Origin: Tritrichomonas foetus
Taxonomy: Eukaryota > Parabasalia > Tritrichomonadida > Tritrichomonadidae
Assembly (NCBI GenBank): GCA_001839685.1
Contig: MLAK01000635.1
Location: 23,043 to 87,042 of the forward strand
Length of the DNA: 64,000 bases
Direction of reading: 5' to 3'
Position numbers and translations under genes: made by a program. Within the stretch, counting starts at the first letter, position 1. Each line of letters begins with the position of its first letter. The notes below the pieces were generated by a model. The model was not told the DNA's origin and did not search any database. It saw nothing but the letters and a program-made list of their open reading frames with translations. Shown one piece after another: positions 40,671 through 49,141 of this stretch.

Positions 40671-43600
40671 ATGCCCACCACACTCGACTTTATCATGGCC
40701 CTTCCTGCGCCATATCTCTTTGCAATCATCATGGTGGTGCCAAACGCTTTCTTGACACACTGCAAAATCCTTTTCACGACAATCGGCCACGTCAAAATCA
40801 AAGACACAGCAACAAGTTTCATCGCCGAAATTATCATGGATGCTTCTGGTCTTGCGTTTTTGGGCTGCATTCATTTTTGGATCAGTCGTTTTTGCATTAA
40901 GACATGGAAAGTATCGACGTTGCCAGTAAACGTCTTCTTTCTGGCTATTTACGTTATGTTACTCGCAATCAATATTTACGACTTTGAAAACATCCGCCAT
41001 AACTGTCAAATTGTCACGTTATCAACGTTGAAGGCATATCTTGGATTGTTTCGCTTTTCAACATGGTCAAAGCCAATGCATCAATTTTCCGGAGACCCTT
41101 CGCATGCTACCAGCTCGCTTGATACAGTCATTCCGTCACTTATCGATAACTACCTTTTCTGGGTCATTCTGTTAATTTTTGTAATTGTATATATTATACT
41201 TGTGGCCATGTTTTTATATAAAGCAGCTTGCATTCGAATATTCTTTCGCCATGTGTTGAACACACTTCCTGGTCAAAAAACCATCGTTCCCACTTCTTCA
41301 ATGCAAAATTTTTTTGAAAGAGAACCAATGGGAATTAATGGTGGAATAGGAATTTTGAGTCGATTGAAAGCTTACAGTCAAAGACATAAAATGAACAATA
41401 ACAACAACAATAATAACAACAACATTGCCAATTCAGTCAATGACATAGCTGACACAAATAATGAGTCGAAAACAGAAAATAAATCATGTAAGAATGATCC
41501 TTTAGCAACAGAAAATTTAGTTGCTGTTAAAAAAGTACAAGATAGTGAAATTGACATTTCTTATCTTCAGAATTTGAATTCAAGCACATATTATCTTGGT
41601 TTTGTGAATATGTGGCATCCAGAAATCGAATTTAACAATTTCGCCTTCAAAATTTTCCATGTTCTTGCTAGTTTACATATTATTTTTGTAATCTGTTATA
41701 TTTTTTCACCAAATGATAAAAGGTTTCTCAATTTATCTTCATTGCCAAATAACTTTATCTTTCCATATGCCTTATTACACCTTGAAAGACATATTTCAAA
41801 ACAGACTAAGAAAAATATCCCACAAATCACCAGAACATATTTACCAAAGGGAAGATATTGGATCGATAATCGTGAAAATCCAATTTATCCTCTCGTCCAT
41901 GGTGATTTAGCTGCTTATTGTGCTTATAATAGCCATGATGAACATAATAATAGCAAAAATGATCCAATGTGTGAAGTAATTCCCAAACAGAAACCAATCA
42001 CTAAAGCTCCAAATGTTGCTTTCGTTATTTATGAGTCATTTAATCCATTCACATATCTTATTGATGATGAATTTATCGATGAACATGTAGAAATCGATTC
42101 AAAAGATCCAAGGAAAATCTTGACAAGTACTCCCTACTATTCCAGAAACATTATGTCACATTTTCGTGAATATTCAAAACAAGGAATCACTTTTTCAGGC
42201 ATGAGCTCTAGTGGTTTACCAACCATTTCTGGTTGGCATTCAATGATGACAGGAGTGCCTCCTTCTCAATCATTTATAAATATGATTGATGGAATTGACG
42301 CTCATGTTGATGATGTTCCTTCACATTTCCACGATGATAATTATCGAACTATGTACATCAGTACCAGTCCATTTGAATTCGATGGCAAGCAACACTGGGT
42401 TTGGCGTAGAAGTGCTGAAGAAGAAGCCAAAAATCAATTAAGATGTAATGATGCCTTCAGTGACTTAAATAACGATGAAATTCAAAAAGAACTAATGGGT
42501 GATACTTTTCCAGAATTGAGACAATGTACAGATGAAGAAATTCAAAAGTTTGTTGAAGATCATAAACTCAAAAAATCATATCCAAAATGGTTTGATTATC
42601 ATGCAAACTATTTCCCGAATCAAAAACAAGCAACATTAATGAATCTATCTAAAAAAACTCTCAGAAATAGTCACTGGCAATGTGATAGAATTCTCAGCGC
42701 CCAATTTCAGCTTCATTGGAAGCAACAAAAGCAGCATTTAAAGGAAGGCCAATCATTATTTGCGTTAACCATGAATGCTGATCCACATCACCCTTATAAT
42801 GGTTTTGACGCACCTGAATATTATGATCCAATTCCAGCTAATTTGAGTAGGTTTAGTATAAAACATAAAAAATCGAGGTTCTTTAGAGTGAATAAGTATT
42901 CTGATAAATACTTTATTGATAATATAGTTTCTTTTCTCCAAAAAGAAGATCCAAATACAATTGTTGTCATTGTTGGTGATCATGGAACACGTGATATTCC
43001 ACACAGAGAAAAAGATGGATATATAACCAAAAAGGCAAGGCTTGAAGATCGTTGCTACAATGAACCCACTAGCGCAGATTCATTATTTAATACAGCAGCA
43101 ACATTATTATATTTAGGTAACGATCAACAGGTTAAAGAGGCATTAAAACTGAACAAACTTGCTGGAAAAACTCTTAAAATTGCTACAGATCATCATGATT
43201 TGACTTATACATTAATGGATATCATTGCTAGAATAAAAGGTGAATCAGTTCCACCAACACATAAACTTGGTCGTAATTTAATTGATTTAGCTGATAGCAT
43301 TAATGAAAAGCTTTATGAAAACAAATATTCTACACAAGAAATATTCGATATGCTTGAAGAAATGGACTGGCAAAGCGTATCTTATGTTTCACATCAAATT
43401 GATTATCGAAGAGGATCGAAATTCATTCGAACACATTCTAATAGTCCCAAAAATTCATATTATAAAGAAGGTATTACTTTTCCAACGTGTGTAAAGAAAG
43501 TTGGAACAAAAGAATCCAAAAAAAATAAAAAAGCAACCAAAATGTTCCATGATATGGGAAATTACTTTGTTGCACATAATTACTTGTTTTCAAAGAATCA

Positions 43601-43850
43601 AGTCTATAATTATGCCTTTAGAGATACAAAATGTATCGAAAAAGGATTTTGCGAACTCCCCGGAAAACTTCCGGATCTTTCATATAACGATGGGAATGTT
43701 ATAAACATCCCTATTATTGCGGGTATTGTCTCCCTTGTACTTACAGTGTTTGTGAATATTATATTATGCATAGTAGGAAGCCAGTGCTTTAACAAAGAAC
43801 TCCTAAAATCGGAGTCAGTCAGGATTGTGACTGAAAATGTCGAAGTTTAA
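40671..43850 (+). CDS. Multi-pass sulfatase / LTA-synthase-like membrane enzyme
   Basis: A 1059-residue protein. The open frame extends 14 codons upstream to a TTG; ATG 40671 (MPTTLDFIMALPAPY) is chosen. Around five membrane spans lie in the first 360 residues, with a poly-Asn linker at about 243-255. The large luminal or extracellular domain has the alkaline-phosphatase-superfamily order: APNVAFVIYESFNP (metal-binding Glu), SSSGLPTISGWHSMMTGV with Thr518 as the likely nucleophile, and VVIVGDHGTRD near 766. A further span (IPIIAGIVSLVLTVFVN) is at the C-terminus. Threonine rather than cysteine at the active site suggests a phosphotransferase or phosphodiesterase acting on lipids or glycans, as in LtaS, rather than a true sulfatase. 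The substrate is unknown. Confidence 0.82.
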   Translation: MPTTLDFIMALPAPYLFAIIMVVPNAFLTHCKILFTTIGHVKIKDTATSFIAEIIMDASGLAFLGCIHFWISRFCIKTWKVSTLPVNVFFLAIYVMLLAINIYDFENIRHNCQIVTLSTLKAYLGLFRFSTWSKPMHQFSGDPSHATSSLDTVIPSLIDNYLFWVILLIFVIVYIILVAMFLYKAACIRIFFRHVLNTLPGQKTIVPTSSMQNFFEREPMGINGGIGILSRLKAYSQRHKMNNNNNNNNNNIANSVNDIADTNNESKTENKSCKNDPLATENLVAVKKVQDSEIDISYLQNLNSSTYYLGFVNMWHPEIEFNNFAFKIFHVLASLHIIFVICYIFSPNDKRFLNLSSLPNNFIFPYALLHLERHISKQTKKNIPQITRTYLPKGRYWIDNRENPIYPLVHGDLAAYCAYNSHDEHNNSKNDPMCEVIPKQKPITKAPNVAFVIYESFNPFTYLIDDEFIDEHVEIDSKDPRKILTSTPYYSRNIMSHFREYSKQGITFSGMSSSGLPTISGWHSMMTGVPPSQSFINMIDGIDAHVDDVPSHFHDDNYRTMYISTSPFEFDGKQHWVWRRSAEEEAKNQLRCNDAFSDLNNDEIQKELMGDTFPELRQCTDEEIQKFVEDHKLKKSYPKWFDYHANYFPNQKQATLMNLSKKTLRNSHWQCDRILSAQFQLHWKQQKQHLKEGQSLFALTMNADPHHPYNGFDAPEYYDPIPANLSRFSIKHKKSRFFRVNKYSDKYFIDNIVSFLQKEDPNTIVVIVGDHGTRDIPHREKDGYITKKARLEDRCYNEPTSADSLFNTAATLLYLGNDQQVKEALKLNKLAGKTLKIATDHHDLTYTLMDIIARIKGESVPPTHKLGRNLIDLADSINEKLYENKYSTQEIFDMLEEMDWQSVSYVSHQIDYRRGSKFIRTHSNSPKNSYYKEGITFPTCVKKVGTKESKKNKKATKMFHDMGNYFVAHNYLFSKNQVYNYAFRDTKCIEKGFCELPGKLPDLSYNDGNVINIPIIAGIVSLVLTVFVNIILCIVGSQCFNKELLKSESVRIVTENVEV

Positions 43851-43869
43851 AAACTCTTTCTATCTCACT

Positions 43870-43934
<65 letters not shown>

Positions 43935-44226
43935 TTATTTGTTAGTTTGTTAGTTTTTTGTTTTCTGGATTTTCTCACAAATAATATTTATCGAGTGATA
44001 CAGATATATAAAAACAATATTAGAATTCATAAAATTATGAATTGTACATATTTATATCTTTCCACATTCGAGGCTTTTCCAAAATCTTTTCTTGTGCAGC
44101 ATTAGCGTGATATATTAAAAAAAAAACTTATATCTCAACACCATGTTCATGCAAACTGACCAATGTAAACTAAGTTTTTGACACATATAGTAATTTTTAG
44201 ACATTTTAACAAATTTTTCTCGCAGT
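43851..44226. other. Spacer with a 61-nt T run
   Basis: Convergent spacer between the sulfatase-like and RING-UBR genes. Apart from the T tract it is AT-rich with AATATTT/TTTATC words. No gene. Confidence 0.45.
43873..43933. repeat. Homopolymer of 61 T
   Basis: An uninterrupted T tract of 61 bases just downstream of the sulfatase-like gene's stop. Length is likely polymorphic and assembly-dependent. It could influence nucleosomes or reflect an old poly-A tail of an inserted element (in inverse orientation), but no element body was recognised. Confidence 0.95.
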
Positions 44227-45267
44227 TTAATCATGATTTATATCAACACAGCACCGACAATGGAAGTCTTGTAAATTGTCTCCACAGTCGCAGTATGCAA
44301 ATCCTGTGAAAACTTGTGATAAAGCGTGTCCAGCATGGCATTTCTTTGCACAAGCCTCACAAACAACCTTGTCACCAATAAAATCGCATGTGAGGCACTG
44401 ATACAGCTTTTGTTGGACGAAAGCCTTGCCCATAACCAAAAACGAGCAAACTCCTTCAGGACAAGTAAATTCTTTTCCATTGGAAGTATATTCTTCCAAA
44501 CATTGTTTGAATTTCGTTTGGTCAAGAAGTTCTTTTATTTGTAATAGAATCATTTTTCGTTCATCAACATCAACGAAATCACTCGATTGGTCAAAATAAA
44601 GTGCTATGTAACTTTGAATATCCATCAGTGTTTTTTTCTCAAATTCATCCAAAAATTCTTTATTGTGGTAATCATCATTACAATCATACCTATTATTATA
44701 ATGATTATTATTGTTATTATTATTTACATTAATGTTAAAATCAGAATTTATTTGGTGATTTGATGGATTAATAACTTGGTTATTAATTTGATTGTTGACT
44801 TGGATGTTTTGACTTGCAATGTTGACGTGAATTGGTTCTTCTTGAAAATCTAGAAAATCGTCAAAATCGTCAGAAAACATTTCTTCATTGTGTTGGGTGG
44901 CTTGCTGAGCTGTTTCTTCATAAAAATTATTAACAAGTCTATTGACCATTTCATTTATTGATTCAAATGCAATTTCACTTGGTATTTCATCATCAGAATG
45001 ATTATTCCCAGAATTATTCAAATTACCTGCATTATGACTATTTCTGCTATTGGGATTTGGGTTTTTGTTTTTCATCTCTTCAACGAGATTCATAATCATA
45101 ATATTTTTCACAGCAGTGACATCACTGTTATTACAAAATGGACATTTATTTACATGACTGAGACAATCTGAGCAAATTGTGTGCCCACAACCTGTGAACA
45201 CCATGGCATTCCTTGGGGCTTCAAAAGGTTCATAACAGATCCCACAAGTTAACTCTATTTCACCCAT
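44227..45267 (-). CDS. RING finger plus UBR-box protein, putative E3 ubiquitin ligase
   Basis: A 346-residue protein. A C3HC4 RING lies at the N-terminus: Cys8, Cys11, Cys27, His29, Cys32, Cys35, Cys42, Cys45. An Asn-rich disordered middle (about 70-215) follows. The C-terminus is a UBR-type zinc finger (about 269-340): CSFLVMGKAFVQQKLYQC, LTCDF, CEACAKKCHAGH and FAYCDCG. UBR boxes recognise N-degrons in UBR1/2-type ligases, whose RING lies C-terminal; here the order is reversed and the protein is minimal. The combined presence argues for a self-contained N-recognin-type E3, though the ligand residues for basic N-termini cannot be assigned with certainty. Confidence 0.87.
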   Translation of the reverse strand: MGEIELTCGICYEPFEAPRNAMVFTGCGHTICSDCLSHVNKCPFCNNSDVTAVKNIMIMNLVEEMKNKNPNPNSRNSHNAGNLNNSGNNHSDDEIPSEIAFESINEMVNRLVNNFYEETAQQATQHNEEMFSDDFDDFLDFQEEPIHVNIASQNIQVNNQINNQVINPSNHQINSDFNINVNNNNNNNHYNNRYDCNDDYHNKEFLDEFEKKTLMDIQSYIALYFDQSSDFVDVDERKMILLQIKELLDQTKFKQCLEEYTSNGKEFTCPEGVCSFLVMGKAFVQQKLYQCLTCDFIGDKVVCEACAKKCHAGHALSQVFTGFAYCDCGDNLQDFHCRCCVDINHD

Positions 45268-45726
45268 TAATTTTAAATAAAGTATTCAATTTATCTGCCA
45301 CCAACACTTATTGGCAAATATCATTTGACTTAAGGTCAGCTGAGAGTATTCAATTTTTATTCAATTTATTTTTGTAACTGTGTCAGTATTAAAAACTTTT
45401 CTTTCAGAAAGAAGTATATTTTAATTGATGAATTCTATCTTTTTTTTTCTAGAACAATTACTTTAAAATCGCTTCATTAGTTTTTTCCAAAAGGTTTTTT
45501 GATTTGATAACAGCGCGCATATATATTTTGGTCAGTGCGCATAATGAGTTATTATTGCTTTAAAGTTGTTTCTATCAAAATTGAGAAGAAAATGTAAATC
45601 TATGAAAATCTCAGAATTCTATTAAGAACATAAACATCATAATTTGTTTCAAATTTTTTCCTGGTTAACGAATTTTCAATATTTCTGAAAATCACTTTTT
45701 GAGTAATATTAAATTCATCACAAAAA
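45268..45726. other. Spacer between divergent frames
   Basis: AT-rich. Two Inr-like words, TCACTT near 45692 and TCACAA at 45718-45723, lie before the frame at 45727. The RING-UBR promoter must be near 45268-45330. Confidence 0.4.
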
Positions 45727-46118
45727 ATGGCAAAGAAAAATTTGATAATGTCACTTTTCTATATTTTGCTATTTCAATACCAATCTGGTCTAAAAATTGA
45801 ACTTTTAACAATCAGGTACTTTGGTCAAAAAAATTCCTTATTTTTGAGAAAGAAGATAGTCAATACAATTATAAGACTGTATAAACTTGAATCTAGTGAA
45901 AGAATACATGCCAAATGTATCACCTTGTCAAATGAACAAAAAAAAGTGAATCAAATTCTCCACCCACCTGGGAATTAATAAAAAAATATATATGTATTGT
46001 TGTGAATGATGGTGAAATGTGTTACATCAATCAACAAGGCAAATTTATCACACGTCATGATCTCAAACGAAATAACGTTCTTCCTGATGACAATTCAGCA
46101 ATATGGCAAATACATTGA
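45727..46118 (+). pseudogene. Frameshifted gene relic of unknown family
   Basis: An 83-codon frame starts at ATG 45727, 7 nt after TCACAA, with a hydrophobic head (MAKKNLIMSLFYILLFQ) and a charged middle, and ends at a stop after QILHPPGN. After two stops, the plus-one frame continues with a clearly protein-like stretch (VNDGEMCYINQQGKFITRH, then DLKRNNVLPDDNSAIWQIH) to a stop at 46116-46118, and more short frames follow. This looks like one gene broken by a frameshift, or an intact short gene followed by a fossil. I do not recognise the family. Confidence 0.4.
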
Positions 46119-46400
46119 TGTTCCTATATGCCTGCAGTCTTTCCTCCTTTGCATCTAATATTATACAGGTTGATTAAATAACACTTCAAAAAGATATATA
46201 TGGTGCTCAAATGATGTCGCATAAAGTGGAGTCTTTGTACTGCCATTACTAAAATTGACATCATATCATCATAAGTAATCCATGTATCATTAACCAGAGC
46301 AGATGTTCTGATTGCAGTAATTCTTGTAACTGTTTTATTTTTTGGAGCACATAAAATGAACTTTAAATTATTTTAAAAAAATGTTTTTCACAAAATCAAT

Positions 46401-47366
46401 TTAATCATATTCATTTCCATAATTCTCTTCTTTTAGTCTCATTATTGACCATACCGTTTTCATATAAGGTAGTGATACTCCATGGTTATTTGCTTTTCTT
46501 ATTAGTGCTCCAGCTGTTGCATCAGTTTCAGTTTCTCTTTTTGATTTGCAATCTCTTAAAATTGTTCCTGGAAAATTCGGCTTCTCTTGAGCATTGTCAA
46601 TAACATGAGCAATTGCAATTTTCTCATTAAAAAGTTCTTCATCTACTCCCTCAAGTTTGGCTACAATTGCTACTTCTTTTGCTAATTCGAATAATAAGTT
46701 TCTTCCTTCTTCAGTTCCCCAAACATCTCCATAATTTAAACCAGAAACTGCAGATACTGCATTATTTGTAGGATATGATAATAACATTTTCCATCGATCT
46801 GTAATCGCTCTTGGTGAAAGCTCAATTTTTAGACCACCTTTTGAACATTGTTCGATAATTTCTATAACTCTTAGAGGAGGTTTCTCATCTTTACTGCAAT
46901 TATAAGGCCAAAGAGTTGTTTTTTCAATAGAATATTTCTCTATCATCATTGGTCCATAGCTCTTACAATATGATTCTGTACATCCATGTAATAAAAGTTT
47001 ATTATGTTTTAGATAGTTTGAAATAATTGAAGGATTATCAAAACCACCTTGAACAGTAATAATAACTGTGTTTTCTGATATTGCATTTCTTTTATCAAGA
47101 AGATTCATACATGATGTCGTCGATGATGATTTCACAAATATGAAAATTAAATCAGCAGGATTTTCAGGACATTGATTTAATGAAAATATTTGAATAGGTA
47201 TATTCTCTTTGTTATTATCATTATTAAGAATTGCAAATGGATATTTGGTTTTCGAATATATTAGTGGCTGCCAAATATCAAGAAATATAACATCATGACC
47301 ACCTTTAAGTAGAGATGTACCAAAGAGAGTACCCATGGCACCAGCACCCACAATATAAACTCGCAT
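46401..47366 (-). CDS. 2-dehydropantoate 2-reductase-like (ApbA/PanE) oxidoreductase
   Basis: A 321-residue protein. The frame opens at TTG 47402; ATG 47366 is the start because it gives the canonical N-terminus MRVYIVGAGAMGTLFG, the NADP-binding Gly-rich loop, and an Inr-like TCATAA lies 24 nt upstream. Other landmarks are ADLIFIFVKSSST, VITVQGGFDN and the C-terminal helical domain with DRWKMLLSYPTNNAVSAVSG, whose Lys is the expected catalytic residue. The family reduces ketopantoate to pantoate, or related 2-keto compounds, with NADPH. A complete pantothenate pathway is not expected in trichomonads, so another keto substrate is plausible. The gene may have been acquired from bacteria. Confidence 0.85.
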   Translation of the reverse strand: MRVYIVGAGAMGTLFGTSLLKGGHDVIFLDIWQPLIYSKTKYPFAILNNDNNKENIPIQIFSLNQCPENPADLIFIFVKSSSTTSCMNLLDKRNAISENTVIITVQGGFDNPSIISNYLKHNKLLLHGCTESYCKSYGPMMIEKYSIEKTTLWPYNCSKDEKPPLRVIEIIEQCSKGGLKIELSPRAITDRWKMLLSYPTNNAVSAVSGLNYGDVWGTEEGRNLLFELAKEVAIVAKLEGVDEELFNEKIAIAHVIDNAQEKPNFPGTILRDCKSKRETETDATAGALIRKANNHGVSLPYMKTVWSIMRLKEENYGNEYD

Positions 47367-48132
47367 AATCAAAATCACAAAAGAGATTATGATGTGTCTC
47401 AAATTTGAATAAATTCAAATTTTCGTTTATAATTCAGAAAAAGTTTCTCTCAAGATTTTGTAAATTTTGAAATGCGCCAAATTTTTCCCTTCTTTTTTCG
47501 ATAAGATTTTGAATGCTTTGGAAGATTCAACACTACTGCAAGCACACATTCAAGTTGAGAATCAAATAAAGTGTTTTCTCACCTTTAATGATTAAAGTTT
47601 AATTTCATCGATAATACTGATAATTTAGATCGTGTTGTGAAAAGCTATTTACATAATAAAATAAACAAGAATTTTAAACTTTGATAATAATAAGAAAATG
47701 AAATATCTAATACTTTCCTAAATAATAAGCAAATTTTATTAGGAAAAATATGGAGATATCACCAAAAAAAGAAAAATAATTTCAATTAATATCGATCAAA
47801 TTGCTTCAATTATTGAATACATAAAAGAAAAAAAATACTATTTCGAATTTTTTCCATGGTATATATTATCATTTACGCTTTTATGTTTTGAATAATTATT
47901 ATAATATAATTAGAAGATTATATTGTTCTTGGTAAAGGGAAATTCTAATTTTCTGATAAGATATTATCAATTAAACTCAATCATTTAAAAGTGACAATAT
48001 AAATGGTCGTATATACATGGTTCTTATTCAAAAAGTTAAACTTTTTAGACGAAAAAATAAATGATAGAGTAACAAATAACACATCTATTTATATCTAACA
48101 AAGATAAGTTCAAACAAATTCGCTGAATTAAA
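47367..48132. other. AT-rich spacer
   Basis: Promoter side of the reductase gene and 3' flank of the next minus-strand gene. No open frame or repeat recognised. Confidence 0.4.
47387..47392 (-). promoter_or_regulatory. Inr-like motif TCATAA upstream of the reductase gene
   Basis: Fits TCA-pyrimidine-A/T; +1 at 47390 gives a 24-nt leader to ATG 47366 and leaves only 13 nt before the upstream TTG, supporting the shorter protein. Low specificity. Confidence 0.35.
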
Positions 48133-48642
48133 TTAATCAGAGTCGGATTCTTCATCACTTTTTTTGTCATTTTCTTCATCTGCGTATGGATTTGGCAAGT
48201 TCATTTCAAACCGATAAGTTTGCCTCTCAATTTCGGCCAGATGGCGACGAACTTCCTCCAGCTCGTCCAGCCGATTTTGGGCTTGGCTAATAACACTAGT
48301 CACTTTCTCTTTTGTTTCTTTTGATGAATCGATAAACGCGACGCAGAAATCATTGAAAATCTTGGCGTTATCTTGTGCGCGATCTTTCCCGCGGAGTGGC
48401 TGTGGTCTGTTAACGAAAGCAGTGTGGAGAGTATTTTCTGCGTCGATTTCCCGGTAAAGTTTTTCAGCCAGAATTCGCTGGCCTTCGCGTGTGACAGTCG
48501 GATTGATATAAATATGATCGAGTGGTCCTTTTTTCAGCGTGTATAAATTTGAAAGAGAAGTTCCAGCAGCACGAAGAGGTCTCGAGGTTGTCGTGGTGCT
48601 GTTTGATCGAGCAGAAACTGTTTGGGATGGAGTTCGAGACAT
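48133..48642 (-). CDS. Small helical protein of unknown function
   Basis: A 169-residue protein starting at ATG 48642 (the frame runs 30 codons further to a TTG, which is unlikely to be used; TTTCACCAACAA lies just before 48642). The first 35 residues are Ser/Thr/Arg-rich and probably disordered, the middle is helical (KLYREIDAENTLHTAFVNRP), residues about 95-145 are coiled coil (SSKETKEKVTSVISQAQNRL), and the end is acidic (DEENDKKSDEESDSD). No family recognised. Its composition and GC content are clearly those of a gene. Confidence 0.7.
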   Translation of the reverse strand: MSRTPSQTVSARSNSTTTTSRPLRAAGTSLSNLYTLKKGPLDHIYINPTVTREGQRILAEKLYREIDAENTLHTAFVNRPQPLRGKDRAQDNAKIFNDFCVAFIDSSKETKEKVTSVISQAQNRLDELEEVRRHLAEIERQTYRFEMNLPNPYADEENDKKSDEESDSD

Positions 48643-49141
48643 TTGTTGGTGAAATAACGAGCAAAGGTGAATTTTTGGTGGAAAATGATTTTGGCCATTT
48701 AAGCATAGAAAGAATGATGTTGTTCGATTCAAATATTTGTGAAAGAATCAAAAATTTTGACTATTATTCAAATCATTCAAATGAAAAAATATATTTATAA
48801 CATCATTGAAAATCGCTAATTTGTTTTGATAAGATGATACCAGAACAATCAACATCATTTATTATGGCATCATCAAGTTCCTTTATATCTATCAAATCAT
48901 ACAAGAAAACATGATCTTTACTCCACCAATTATTTGATTATATTTCAAATGAATTCTCACCTTACTTCATTATTCAATCAATCATCAACATTTGGTGAAT
49001 CATTCAGTTTTTTGGTTCAGCATTCATTGTCATAAAAAAATTGGTCTCCCACGAAAAATTAATAGAAGAATTGTTCTGACAAATGAGAAATAAATAGTCA
49101 CAATATTTCACTTCATTTCCCTGTTAGGAAAACAAAATACA
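48643..49141. other. Divergent promoter region
   Basis: Between divergent starts at 48642 and 49142. TCACTT (49108-49113) and TCATTT (49113-49118) are Inr-like words 32 and 27 nt before the protease ATG. Confidence 0.4.
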
